DNA of 64,000 bases. It comes from an uncultured Microbacterium sp. (GTDB lineage Bacteria; Actinomycetota; Actinomycetes; Actinomycetales; Microbacteriaceae). Below, in pieces: positions 1-7,676 of the stretch (within the stretch, counting starts at the first letter, position 1; every line of letters starts with the position of its first letter). The stretch is from contig CAJYHN010000010.1 of the NCBI GenBank assembly GCA_913774665.1, positions 558,001 through 622,000 on the forward strand. The letters are read 5' to 3'. The translations under genes and the position numbers were made by a program. Below the pieces are notes generated by a model, which saw only the letters and a list, made by a program, of their open reading frames with translations, did not search any database and was not told where the DNA came from.

Positions 1-393
1 GCGCCCGAGCCGCGAATCGCGGCGAAGCACGGCGATGGGCGCCTTCGCACCGACCTCGCCCCCCTCGCCGAGAGATATCCGCAGCTCGCGGCCGCCGAGT
101 CGGTCGAGTGGATGGGCGGCACGCTCGGCTCGAGCGATGCCGGCCCCTCCACGTACTGGGTCGACGTGATCGCGGTCATGCCGGAGTCCGAGATCGACGT
201 CTATCGATCCACCGCGGACCTCGTGAGAGTCGATCCGCCCACCCTCATCGAGGACCTCGCGCCGAAGCTCCCGACCGGTCCGTTCGAAGGAAGCCCGGAG
301 CTCGACGACCTGTTCTCGTCGGGCGGTCACGGCGCGACGGTCGCCATCGACCCGCAGAAGCGCACGGTGGTGATGTCGGGGGTCTTCGACTGA
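1..393 (+). CDS. hypothetical protein, 3' part only
   Basis: The frame is open from the first base of the window and ends with TGA at 391-393, leaving 130 visible residues; the start lies upstream. No membrane segment, signal or catalytic motif is visible and I do not recognise the family. The visible part is a small mixed alpha/beta-looking region rich in acidic residues and ends in VVMSGVFD. It points toward the convergent mobA gene, with about 130 nt between them. Codon use is normal for the window (strong G/C third positions), so it is probably a real gene. Confidence 0.6.
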   Translation, partial: APEPRIAAKHGDGRLRTDLAPLAERYPQLAAAESVEWMGGTLGSSDAGPSTYWVDVIAVMPESEIDVYRSTADLVRVDPPTLIEDLAPKLPTGPFEGSPELDDLFSSGGHGATVAIDPQKRTVVMSGVFD

Positions 394-526
394 CTCTCAG
401 CCCCTCGCCGCCCCGACGAGCGCGAGGACGCTGCTCAACCCCTCGGGCGTTCCCGGCCAGTGGCGCTCGATGGCCGGCATCCGGGCATGACGGATGGCGC
501 AGGGCGATCGCGCGGGCATGGCCCGC

Positions 527-1354
527 TCAGTCGCTCTTCCACCCGCGGGCCATCTCGACGACGGCGGCGACCGCGGCCTCGGTGTCGGCGGACGAACCAC
601 CGGCGCGACCGGCGACCAGACCCGCGACGAAGGCGCTGAGCGGCGCGGCCGGTCGGGCCACCCCGTTCGCGACGTCGCGAGCCAGATCGAGGATCAACGA
701 GATGGGGATTTCGCCCTCGGCCAGGCCGAAGCGCTTCGCGAGAGCGGCGCTCCAGTCGTTCAGCGCCTCGGGCGGCAGGGTGCGGGAATCGGTCATGGCT
801 CCTCCTCGGGCTACCCGGAGATCGTCCCACGTGTCGATGTCGCGCGTCAGAGCCGCGTCCGCCTCGATCGCCCTCACCCGCAGCCCACCCAGCAATGCGC
901 GCATCGAGGCGTCGCGTCCCCCGTCGGGGAGGCCGGATGCCGCTGCCCGCAGCGCCGCGGAACGGTAACGCCCGATGAGCCACTGTCGGCGGCCGTCGTC
1001 CAGACAGGCACCGTCGACGTCCGAGGCCAGTTGGTCGGGCAAGAGACCGACCGCGGCTCGGACGGTCGGCAGATCGCACGCCAGTACGAAGACCTCCTCG
1101 GCCTCCACGCGGGTCAGGGCGGCGACGATCGCCGCAGCAGGTCCGCCGAAGGGCGGGTCTTCGCGCACCCACTCGACGTCGAGGTCGGCGTCGAGAACGG
1201 GCGAGGCCACGATGATCCGCTGCGCACCATGGGCACGCACGGCGTCGGCGGCCGCGCGCAGCAGCGTCGTTCCGTTCACCTCGAACAGCGGTTTCGTCGC
1301 CCCGTCGACGCGCGAAGCGCGTCCGCCGGCGAGCAGGATCGCGTCCACGCTCAC
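527..1354 (-). CDS. mobA: molybdenum cofactor guanylyltransferase (MobA-like) fused to a C-terminal DUF6457 domain
   Basis: Transfers GMP from GTP to molybdopterin to form the guanine dinucleotide cofactor used by DMSO-reductase-type enzymes, in the cytoplasm. Residues 1 to about 185 form an NTP-transferase domain: AILLAGGRASRVDG near the N-terminus carries the nucleotide-binding loop with a downstream lysine (TKPLFEV), and LACDLPTV is the acidic metal-binding stretch. The last 85 residues resemble the small DUF6457 domain often attached to or beside MobA in actinobacteria. The GTG at 1354 overlaps the moeA stop by 4 nt (GTGA), so I prefer it to the GTG at 1357. The likely client is the molybdopterin oxidoreductase at 8616-10937. 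Confidence 0.85.
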   Translation of the reverse strand: MSVDAILLAGGRASRVDGATKPLFEVNGTTLLRAAADAVRAHGAQRIIVASPVLDADLDVEWVREDPPFGGPAAAIVAALTRVEAEEVFVLACDLPTVRAAVGLLPDQLASDVDGACLDDGRRQWLIGRYRSAALRAAASGLPDGGRDASMRALLGGLRVRAIEADAALTRDIDTWDDLRVARGGAMTDSRTLPPEALNDWSAALAKRFGLAEGEIPISLILDLARDVANGVARPAAPLSAFVAGLVAGRAGGSSADTEAAVAAVVEMARGWKSD

Positions 1355-2547
1355 CACAACAGCACCTCGACGGGATCACCCGCGCCGGTCGCCCGCGTGC
1401 TCGGGGGGATCACGGCGAGGCCGTTCGCGTCGCCGAAGCCGCGCGTCCCCCGCTCGACCGGCTCGGCCACCGGATGCGCGGGGTCGGACCGGTCGATTCG
1501 GACCGGTACGTACTGCGCCCGCTCGGCTCGCGCGCGCCACTCCTGGACCAACGGCACGACGGCACGGGAGCGACTGAGCTCGCGAGCGCCCTCGAGCGCG
1601 CGCAGGGCGGGCCGCACGAAGAGCTCGAACGATACCGCCGCGCTCACCGGGTTGCCCGGCAGCCCGAACAGCAGCGTCCCCGTCTCCGAACGACCGAAGC
1701 CCTGCGGCTTGCCCGGCTGCATGCGCACGGGCTCGAACCGCATGAGATCGCCGAGGGTGTTCTTCACGACCTCGTAGGCCCCCGCGCTCACCCCGCCCGA
1801 GAAGACGACGACGTCGGCGCCGGCGGCCTCGGCGACGGCGATCGCGCGGCGGGGTCCGTCGCCGCTGTCGTCGACGCTGGTGCGCAGCACGACCTCGGCC
1901 CCCGCCTCTTCGGCGAGACCGGCGAGCAACAGGCTGTTCGACTCGGGGATCTGCCCGCGCAGCAGCGGCGTTCCGGCGGGTCGGAGCTCGGATCCCGTCG
2001 ACACGATCGCGACCCGTGCGGCGCGCGCCACCGAGACGGTCCCGACTCCGGATGCCGCGATCGCGCCGACCCGGCCCGCACTCAGCCTCACGCCGGCGGC
2101 CGCGACGAGCGATCCGGCCCGCACGTCGGACCCGCGTGGACGGATGTGCGCGCCCGGGCCGCGGGGCGCCGCGATCACCGTCACCGGGCGGAGTCCGCCC
2201 TCGAGCCCGTCGGCGGTCTCTTCGAACGGCACCACGGCGGTGGCGTCCGTCGGCACGGGGGCTCCGGTCATGATGCGCACCGCCTCGCCGGCCGTGATCG
2301 GCGGATCGAGGTCGGTGCCCGCGGGCAGGTCCGCGACCACGCGCAGGGTCGTCGGCACGCCCGTGATGTCCTCTGCGCGCACGGCGAAGCCGTCCATCGC
2401 GGAGCAGTCGAAACCCGGCACGTCGACCGCGGCGTGCACGGCGGCGCGCAGCACGAAGCCGCGTGCGGCCGCGACGTCACGCGGCTCAGGTTCCAGGGGC
2501 ACGACCGTCTCGAGGATCGCGGCGAGGTGCTCGGCGACGTCGATCAC
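1351..2547 (-). CDS. moeA: molybdopterin molybdenumtransferase MoeA
   Basis: Inserts molybdate into adenylylated molybdopterin, the last common step of cofactor synthesis, in the cytoplasm. The 398-aa length fits the family. Visible motifs in order: CSAMDGFAV near residue 50 (MoeA N-terminal domain), STGSELRPAG around residue 190 and SGGVSAGAYEVV around residue 250 (cofactor-binding domain), GLPGNPVSAAVSFE near residue 295, then a C-terminal beta-barrel domain. GTG start. It is the upstream gene of a two-gene operon with mobA, overlapping it by 4 nt, which implies coupled translation. Confidence 0.93.
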   Translation of the reverse strand: MIDVAEHLAAILETVVPLEPEPRDVAAARGFVLRAAVHAAVDVPGFDCSAMDGFAVRAEDITGVPTTLRVVADLPAGTDLDPPITAGEAVRIMTGAPVPTDATAVVPFEETADGLEGGLRPVTVIAAPRGPGAHIRPRGSDVRAGSLVAAAGVRLSAGRVGAIAASGVGTVSVARAARVAIVSTGSELRPAGTPLLRGQIPESNSLLLAGLAEEAGAEVVLRTSVDDSGDGPRRAIAVAEAAGADVVVFSGGVSAGAYEVVKNTLGDLMRFEPVRMQPGKPQGFGRSETGTLLFGLPGNPVSAAVSFELFVRPALRALEGARELSRSRAVVPLVQEWRARAERAQYVPVRIDRSDPAHPVAEPVERGTRGFGDANGLAVIPPSTRATGAGDPVEVLLW

Positions 2548-2596
2548 GCTAAAGGACCGGAGATTGTCGACACCATGTCCTCAGCGTAGGCGCGCG

Positions 2597-3055
2597 TCAG
2601 AGGTCGTAGCGGTGCGGGATCGCCCCGTCCATCTCCCGGTAGGGCACGAAGCCCATCGCCCGGTAGTAGGCCAGGGCGGGCTCGCTGTCGGCGCCGATCG
2701 TGGCATCGATGTGCCGCAGCCCGGCGTCGTGCGCCGCGGCGACCGATCGCGCGAAGAGGCTGCGCCCGATGCCGCTGCGCCCGAGGTCGGGGTGGATGTG
2801 GGTCCCGATGATGCCCCAGCCCTCTTCGACCCCGTACGGGTTGCCGGGCCACGCCCGCGTGAGCGACTGGAAGCCGACGACCACGCCGTCTCTAACGGCG
2901 ACGGTGCACACGACGGAGTGCTCGGCGTCGAAGTAGCGCTCCGCGACGAAGGCGGCGTCGACCGGCCACGACCGCAGGCCCGCGCGGTGGATCGCGTTCT
3001 GCACCTCGACCATGGCGTCGATGTCGTCGGGGCGAGCTTCGCGGAAGTCGATCAT
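2597..3055 (-). CDS. GNAT family N-acetyltransferase
   Basis: A 152-aa acyl-CoA dependent acetyltransferase of unknown substrate. The start at 3055 (MIDFREARPDD) puts the first beta-strand where GNAT proteins normally begin; longer reading adds an unlikely Gly-rich extension. The acetyl-CoA loop is read as HPDLGRSGIGRSLF (Q/RxxGxG/A type) around residues 98-111, and YYRAMGFVPY near the end is the usual helix-strand of motif B. It lies upstream of moeA on the same strand with about 50 nt between, so co-transcription is possible, but nothing ties it to cofactor synthesis. Confidence 0.85.
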   Translation of the reverse strand: MIDFREARPDDIDAMVEVQNAIHRAGLRSWPVDAAFVAERYFDAEHSVVCTVAVRDGVVVGFQSLTRAWPGNPYGVEEGWGIIGTHIHPDLGRSGIGRSLFARSVAAAHDAGLRHIDATIGADSEPALAYYRAMGFVPYREMDGAIPHRYDL

Positions 3056-3153
3056 CGCGTCATCCTCGCATCCCCCTCCGACGCTGCCCTGCACCCCACC
3101 TGCGGGTGGCGCAGGACGAAGTCTCCTGAGACCCCTTCAACTCATTCATCCGA

Positions 3154-3399
3154 ATGGGTACCCTCGATGTCGATCCCGAGTTTTCCCGCGTCGTGTGTGT
3201 GGAGGAGCACGAGAACGTGATGGACGCGTACGTCGCCAGAGCCGTGGACAAAGTCCTGAATGAGCGGCCTCACGTCGAGATCAGGTTCACGTCGGCCATC
3301 CACCCGGCGTGCCACTTCGAGAGCCCGACAGCCCTCTACCTGCACCCTGATCACCGGGAGCTCGTCGTCGGGATCCGCAAGACCCACACCCCGACCTGA
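3154..3399 (+). CDS. small hypothetical protein, weakly DUF7882-like
   Basis: An 81-aa protein starting MGTLDVD. The MGTL start, a middle stretch ending KVLNERPHVEIRF and a terminal TALYLHPDHREL resemble the pattern of small DUF7882 proteins common in Microbacteriaceae (MGTL at the start, an ExF/SW strand, then LWLHP), but the match is loose and made from memory. No signal peptide or membrane segment. It stands alone between the divergent GNAT gene and the DUF1990 gene. I cannot assign a role. Confidence 0.5.
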   Translation: MGTLDVDPEFSRVVCVEEHENVMDAYVARAVDKVLNERPHVEIRFTSAIHPACHFESPTALYLHPDHRELVVGIRKTHTPT

Positions 3400-3409
3400 C
3401 CGCCCCCGA

Positions 3410-3415
3410 TACCGT
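3410..3415 (+). promoter_or_regulatory. -10 box TACCGT for a leaderless DUF1990 gene
   Basis: Six nt separate the box from the ATG at 3422, so the transcript should begin at or next to the start codon; there is no Shine-Dalgarno sequence in front of the gene. Confidence 0.5.
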
Positions 3416-3421
3416 GGGGCC

Positions 3422-3916
3422 ATGGACGAGCTGACCTACGACGAGGTCGGCGCGACCGCCGGACAGATGCCCGCAGGCTACCACCACGTGCGTGCCCGTC
3501 GCGTGATCGGTCGGGGCCCCGAGGCCTTCGCGCGGGCGGCCGATGCCCTTCTGAGCGGAGAGGTCCAGCGCCGCGCCGGTGCGCGGATCGACCTGTCGGA
3601 GACCCCGATGCGCGAAGGCACACGCGTGACGATGCGCCTGGGGGTCGGCATCCTGAGCTTCCGCATTCCGTGTCTCGTGGTGTGGGCCGAACGTACCGAG
3701 ACCCGGGCGGGTTTCGCCTACGGCACCCTTCCCGGTCACCCCGAGCGCGGGGAGGAGCGGTTCACCCTGACCCTCACGCCATCGGGTGAGGTGGTGTTCG
3801 ACATCGCCGCGTTCTCGTCGCCCGGACGCTGGTTCACCCGTCTCGGCGCCCCCGTCGGCCGGCGAGTGCAGTCCTGGATGACGCAGCGGTACCTCCGCGC
3901 GCTCGACCCGCGCTGA
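3422..3916 (+). CDS. DUF1990 family protein
   Basis: A 164-aa soluble protein starting MDELTYDEVG. The N-terminal YDEVGATAG...MPAGYHHVRARRVIGRG pattern, the GTRVTMRLG strand and the C-terminal PGRWFTRLGAPVGRRVQSWMTQRYLRAL helix are typical of DUF1990, a plant and bacterial family related to lipid-binding START/YqjF-like folds with no established function. The ATG at 3422 is the only start that leaves a family-like N-terminus; the frame stays open upstream without a plausible start. It may form a short unit with the gene at 3154, 22 nt upstream. Confidence 0.8.
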   Translation: MDELTYDEVGATAGQMPAGYHHVRARRVIGRGPEAFARAADALLSGEVQRRAGARIDLSETPMREGTRVTMRLGVGILSFRIPCLVVWAERTETRAGFAYGTLPGHPERGEERFTLTLTPSGEVVFDIAAFSSPGRWFTRLGAPVGRRVQSWMTQRYLRALDPR

Positions 3917-4251
3917 TCGGCGCGGGGCGGGAAGAGGGCTCTCGGTGCGCGTGTACAACTGCGAAACCGACGGTTCTGCGTCGGGAAGACGCGCGACGAC
4001 GACTCCTCCGGAGTTGTGCTCCGCGCCGCGGGCCGATGACACCACCGCGGCAAGGGGCGCGGGAGCTGGCCGGTGAACACCCCGCGCCGTGCGAAACTCC
4101 TGCATCACGGCGAACTCGCGCGCGGACAACCCCGGGATTCCGGCACCTCGCACCCGCGCCGGCGACGAACTGCAGGAGTTGTGCACGCCGCACCGCCCGC
4201 CGGACAAACCGAAGGCCCCGCCGAAGCGGGGCCTGTGGTTCTCTTGCCGAG
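3917..4251. other. convergent intergenic region with degenerate inverted repeats
   Basis: No credible gene. The stretch holds four related words in both orientations: GTACAACTGC near 3953, GGAGTTGTGCTC near 4010, GAAACTCCTGCA near 4094 and GCAGGAGTTGTGCAC near 4172. Read on one strand they share the core (A)CAACTCC(TGCA), so the region looks like decayed copies of a small palindromic repeat unit placed at the end of two convergent genes. It closes with the hairpin at 4214-4233. Confidence 0.45.
4214..4233 (-). terminator. hairpin terminator of the Asp23 operon
   Basis: GGCCCCGC and GCGGGGCC form a perfect 8-bp stem closed by a CGAA/TTCG tetraloop. On the minus strand it sits 18 nt past the stop of the last operon gene and is followed by a short T-rich stretch (TTCGGTTTG). 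Confidence 0.65.
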
Positions 4252-5139
4252 TCAGGGGCGGGGGTGCTCGTCCTCCACGACCGACTGCACGCTGTCCGTC
4301 GCCGGGGTCTTGTCGTCGGTGCGCACCTCGTCGGCGGCGATGGCGATGTCGATCGCGGCGTCCTCGAGAGCCTCGGCCACGACGTCGGTCACGTCCCCGC
4401 GATCATCCGCGGCCGAAGCGGACCGCTCGGGCTCCAGGCCCTCGGTCACGTGATCCGCGGCGGCGATGTCCGACTCCGCGTCGGCCGCGACCACGCGCTC
4501 ACGCGCCTGGCGAACGGTCTCGTCCACGGCTGCCGCTGCGCCGGCGGCCACGTCCTTCGTCTTGGAGACGGCGGCGTCGATGGTCTCCGAGGCGCTGGCG
4601 GCGAGATCCTCCGACCGCGCCCGCACGTCGTCGGCCACCTCCGAAGCCCGGGACTTCGCGTCGTCGGCCAGGGCGGATGCCCGGCCCGCGACGTCTTTCG
4701 CCTTCGCCTTCGCGTCGTCGGCCACTTCGGATGCGCGGGCGGCGACGGCATCCGCCCGCTCCTCTGCCTCGGCCACGACGTCGCGGTCGAACGGTCCGAA
4801 GACGCCCGTCACCACCACGTCGACGTCGACCCGCCCGCGGCCCAGCGGTTCGAGCGCGATGCGAACGGCCCGGCGGACCTCCTCCGAGACCTCGCGGAGT
4901 TTATGCGGGTAGTCGACGACGAGCGAGATGGTCGCGGTGACCGCGTCGGCCCGATCGGTGTCGATCTTGACGCCCGGGGCGGTGCTCGCGAGACCGACGC
5001 GCTCGCGAACGGCATCGGACGCCCGTCCGATCAGGCTGCCGAGCGCGTGGACGCCGGGCACCGAGCCGGCGGCGGTCGCCGCCAGGTTCGCCGCGGCGTC
5101 GAGGTCGGGCGGGTCGATGGTCGCATCGATGGTGGACAT
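4252..5139 (-). CDS. Asp23/Gls24-type envelope protein with a long Ala/Asp-rich coiled tail
   Basis: The last gene of the Asp23 operon, 295 aa. Residues 1-115 look like an Asp23/Gls24 domain (VPGVHALG in front, then SLVVDYPHKLREVSEEVRRAV and RVDVDVVVTGV). Residues 120-230 are a run of near 11-residue units of the type ASEVADDAKAKAKDVAG, strongly amphipathic and helical, like apolipoprotein or LEA-type repeats; the end is acidic. No membrane segment. The ATG at 5139 has GAGGAG 6 nt upstream and is preferred to the GTG at 5142. The tail could bind membrane or other Asp23 proteins; that is inference. Confidence 0.7.
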   Translation of the reverse strand: MSTIDATIDPPDLDAAANLAATAAGSVPGVHALGSLIGRASDAVRERVGLASTAPGVKIDTDRADAVTATISLVVDYPHKLREVSEEVRRAVRIALEPLGRGRVDVDVVVTGVFGPFDRDVVAEAEERADAVAARASEVADDAKAKAKDVAGRASALADDAKSRASEVADDVRARSEDLAASASETIDAAVSKTKDVAAGAAAAVDETVRQARERVVAADAESDIAAADHVTEGLEPERSASAADDRGDVTDVVAEALEDAAIDIAIAADEVRTDDKTPATDSVQSVVEDEHPRP

Positions 5140-5157
5140 CACGTCTCCTCGTGGGTG

Positions 5158-5745
5158 TCAGTGAACGCGGGTGTTGTCGCGCGCGAGTTTCGCGCGCAGG
5201 CCCGAGTGGATGGAGATGTAGGCGCGCAGGTTCTGGCCCGTGAGCGCCGCCAGGTTCGTCACCAGGGTGTCGACGTGCTGGGCCACCTCGCGGGGGGAGG
5301 TGTTCTGGCGCGGGGTGACGGCCACGTGCAGGACCGACTGCTTGCCGACCTCGCCCGCGCTGATGCGGGACGAGAGGATCTCGTCGCGCTCGCCCAGGGC
5401 GTTCTTCAACGCCTCCGACGCGAACCCGTCGGTCACGGTGATGCGCCCCTCGTCGGTGGCGCTTCCCGTGGACTGCAGCGGGGCCTGGCGGCGACCGCGC
5501 ACGGCGGCCGACGCGATCAGGATGAGGATGATGGCCAGCACCACGATCGCGGCGACGGCCCCCCACCCGGCTGATTCACGGCCGAGCGACTCGAGCCATC
5601 CCTGGAAGCCGCCCATGACGGAGGTCCAGGTTCCGGTGCCGCCCGGGAGCAGTCCGACGGCGAGGGCGAGGGCACCCAGGCCCAGCAGCACCACGGCGAC
5701 CAGGAAGAGCAGGAAGCGGTTCAGACCGCGTCGCGTCGCGTTCAT
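5158..5745 (-). CDS. AmaP-like alkaline shock response membrane anchor protein
   Basis: A 195-aa membrane protein. Residues 8-32 and 62-82 are hydrophobic segments (FLLFLVAVVLLGLGALALAV; AAIVVLAIILILIASAAV) with a short outer loop between, followed by a cytoplasmic domain of about 110 residues starting RITVTDGFASEALKNAL. This layout matches AmaP, which tethers Asp23 to the membrane in Firmicutes. The start ATG overlaps the previous stop as TGATG (1 nt), a sign of coupled translation. Family call is from layout and neighbours. Confidence 0.7.
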   Translation of the reverse strand: MNATRRGLNRFLLFLVAVVLLGLGALALAVGLLPGGTGTWTSVMGGFQGWLESLGRESAGWGAVAAIVVLAIILILIASAAVRGRRQAPLQSTGSATDEGRITVTDGFASEALKNALGERDEILSSRISAGEVGKQSVLHVAVTPRQNTSPREVAQHVDTLVTNLAALTGQNLRAYISIHSGLRAKLARDNTRVH

Positions 5746-6323
5746 CAGGACTCCTTGGTGTCGGGGCGGTGCACGCGCAGGTGCGTGCGCACGGCGGGCG
5801 AGAGCTTGTACGAGGTGACCTCTTCGTCGACGATCCGGCGCAGCTGCGCCTCGTCGACCGGGATGCCGACCGGGGGACGGACCGTCACGTCGACGGCGCG
5901 GTGGGCGACACCCACGACGATGTCCTCGCGGGCGATACCCGACTCGTTGCTGAGGTGCTGAGCGAGAGCGGATGCCACGACGCCGTTGTCCACGACGACG
6001 GCCCGCTCGCCCCACGACATCTCGTGGCGTGCGAGGCGGCCGGGCTTGAGGGCCAGGACGAGGACGATCAGTCCGAGGATCGCGAGCACGACCCCGCCGA
6101 CGATGAAGGCGACCGGCATGAGAGCGGTGGGGGCCGCGACGACGGCATTGAGGGCTGCGCCCGGGGCAACGAGCAACGGCTGGGCGCCGGAGAGGTCGAG
6201 GATGATCTCGACCGCGGCGTAGGCGAGCGCGAGGATCAGCAGCACGACCACGACCAGCATGGCCGCGGTGCGGGGCGAGTGGGTCTCGCGACGCACGACG
6301 GTGCGAAGCACGGTGTCAGTCAT
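5745..6323 (-). CDS. DUF6286 family membrane protein
   Basis: A 192-aa protein with two hydrophobic segments near residues 20-42 (TAAMLVVVVLLILALAYAAV) and 70-92 (AFIVGGVVLAILGLIVLVLAL), then a soluble domain. The C-terminal domain (VVDNGVVASALAQHL...VTVRPPVGIPVD) parallels that of the next gene product and of actinobacterial DUF6286 proteins, which sit in Asp23 clusters. ATG at 6323 overlaps the upstream stop (TGATG) and its own stop overlaps the next ATG in the same way. Likely a membrane partner of the Asp23 proteins; its biochemical role is unknown. Confidence 0.7.
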   Translation of the reverse strand: MTDTVLRTVVRRETHSPRTAAMLVVVVLLILALAYAAVEIILDLSGAQPLLVAPGAALNAVVAAPTALMPVAFIVGGVVLAILGLIVLVLALKPGRLARHEMSWGERAVVVDNGVVASALAQHLSNESGIAREDIVVGVAHRAVDVTVRPPVGIPVDEAQLRRIVDEEVTSYKLSPAVRTHLRVHRPDTKES

Positions 6324-6715
6324 CACAGCACTCGCTTTCGCTGGGGGGCGGAGGCGCCCGAGATGGTGAGGTCGACGCGCGAGATCTCGCGCCCGAACAG
6401 GTGGGTCAGACGCGAGCGCAGCTCGGTCTGGGCAACGCGCGCGGCTTCCAGCACAGGAGTCGCGGCGCGCACAGCCTCGGTGTCGTCGAGGCGGGGGACG
6501 GGAAACGGCGTCGTCACGCGCACGGCGGCGGTGTCACGGGCCGAGACGATCTCAACGCGGACGTTCTTGGCATCCACGCCGACGACGTCGGCGGCGGCCC
6601 GTTCGGCCGTCTTCTGCAGCACGCGGTCCGAGATGGTGACCCGACCGGCGGGGAGGCCGGGGCCGGCAACCGCGGTGCGGCTGCCGACCCCGGGGGAAGC
6701 GGTGACGGTGGTCAC
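6323..6715 (-). CDS. Asp23/Gls24-like protein
   Basis: A 130-aa soluble protein. Residues 25-125 follow the Asp23 order: GRVTISDRVLQKTAERAAADVVGV at the front, a strand AAVRVTTPFPV, then an extended helix and the closing LFGREISRVDLTISGA strand. It lacks the VYALGGG segment of the operon's first protein and is more divergent. Overlaps its upstream neighbour by 4 nt and downstream one by 1 nt. Probably a structural partner in the same envelope complex. Confidence 0.65.
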   Translation of the reverse strand: MTTVTASPGVGSRTAVAGPGLPAGRVTISDRVLQKTAERAAADVVGVDAKNVRVEIVSARDTAAVRVTTPFPVPRLDDTEAVRAATPVLEAARVAQTELRSRLTHLFGREISRVDLTISGASAPQRKRVL

Positions 6716-6900
6716 GATGTGCTCCGACCCTTGAAGGCGTTGACGATGTTGCCGAAGTCGAGTTCACCCGCCGTGATGCGGGCGACGACCACGCCGATCG
6801 CCATGAAGAGGGCGACGAGGATGAATCCCCAGAAGCCGAAGATCAGGGCGCTGAGGGCCAGGACGAGGCCGACCAGGGCGCCCTTCGTCGTGGCGCTCAC
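6712..6900 (-). CDS. DUF2273-like small membrane protein
   Basis: A 62-aa protein that is nearly all membrane: two close hydrophobic stretches (LVGLVLALSALIFGFWGFILVAL... and FMAIGVVVARI) form a hairpin, followed by a short charged tail. Small DUF2273 proteins of this kind accompany Asp23/AmaP genes in Firmicutes and Actinobacteria. GTG start at 6900 overlaps the upstream stop by 4 nt. Confidence 0.7.
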   Translation of the reverse strand: MSATTKGALVGLVLALSALIFGFWGFILVALFMAIGVVVARITAGELDFGNIVNAFKGRSTS

Positions 6901-7376
6901 TGGACGCGCTTCTCGGACTCGGCGTCGTTGTTGTCGTCGCCCGGGATGTGGACGTCGTTCACGTCGACGTTGACCTCGACGACCTCGAGGCCGACGAGAC
7001 GGTTGATGGCACCGGCCACGCGGGAGCGGACCTGGTCGGCGACCTCCTGGATGGGGGCGCCGTACTCGACGACGATGGTGACGTCGGCGGCGGCCTGGGT
7101 CTCGCCGACCTCGACCTTGACGCCCTGCGTCAGGTCGGTCGCGTTGATGGCGTCGCGGATGGCGCCGAGGGCGCGGGCTCCGCCGCCTCCGAGGGCGTAC
7201 ACGCCGCTGACCTCGCGGGCCGCGATACCGGCGACCTTCGCGACGACGCCTTCGGCGATCGTGGTCTTGCCCTCGGTGTGGGCTTCCTGACCGCGACCGG
7301 CGAGGGGACGGTTCACGCGCGACGCCGCCTGGGGGACGTTCTGCGCAGCGGGGGTGGTGGGGGCGTTCTCAGCCAT
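6897..7376 (-). CDS. Asp23/Gls24 family envelope stress response protein
   Basis: First gene of the six-gene operon, 159 aa. Residues 1-35 are a flexible Ala/Pro/Asn-rich tail; residues 38-145 form the Asp23 domain, with KTTIAEGVVAKVAGIAAREV, VYALGGGGA, DVTIVVEYGAPIQEVADQVR and VVEVNVDVNDVHIPG. In Staphylococcus the homologue is an abundant membrane-tethered protein linked to cell-envelope stress. Here it is followed by small membrane and Asp23-like genes, all overlapping by 1-4 nt except the last. The AAAGG at about 7388 is a possible ribosome site. Confidence 0.88.
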   Translation of the reverse strand: MAENAPTTPAAQNVPQAASRVNRPLAGRGQEAHTEGKTTIAEGVVAKVAGIAAREVSGVYALGGGGARALGAIRDAINATDLTQGVKVEVGETQAAADVTIVVEYGAPIQEVADQVRSRVAGAINRLVGLEVVEVNVDVNDVHIPGDDNNDAESEKRVQ

Positions 7377-7676
7377 GTCCGTGCCTTTCGAATGTCTGGA
7401 CCCGGGTGTCCGGGGTGGGCGCTTCGGCCTACATGACTAAGACGTACCGGGTCGAGGAATCGTCACGTCGGACTTGAAAAACTTCTGCGGATCTGTATTC
7501 GCATGAATGCGGATGGCCGGAAACCGCAGGATCTCGGGGGTGTGCACGTTCCCACGGCGGCCGGGTGCCGGCATCCCTCGACGGATCATTTCGTCGCGAA
7601 AGAGCGCGCCGCGATGTCGGAGGCCCGGCGTACGCTCGAGCCATGTCCCCCTCTCTCGCTCGGCGTCGGTCCTGAC
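7377..7676. promoter_or_regulatory. divergent promoter region, Asp23 operon / fdhD
   Basis: Three hundred nt between two divergent units. The fdhD side has the TACGCT box described separately. On the Asp23 side an AT-richer patch near 7470-7500 (CTTGAAAAACTTC on the plus strand) stands out in this GC-rich DNA and is the best place for a promoter or an operator, but no consensus was convincing. No gene seen apart from the short leader ORF. Confidence 0.4.
7631..7675 (+). promoter_or_regulatory. -10 box followed by a leaderless 10-codon upstream ORF
   Basis: TACGCT (7631-7636) lies 6 nt before an ATG at 7643 that opens an ORF of ten codons (MSPSLARRRS) ending in TGA at 7673-7675. The fdhD ATG follows one base later at 7677. 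The arrangement suggests that ribosomes loading on a leaderless transcript translate the short peptide and reinitiate on fdhD. Confidence 0.4.

Noticed and set aside
397-600. 67-codon minus-strand frame after mobA ending SSVLALVGAARG
   Set aside because: Most of it overlaps the mobA 3' end in another frame with Arg/Pro-rich shadow composition; only the last 27 residues are outside and there is no ribosome site.
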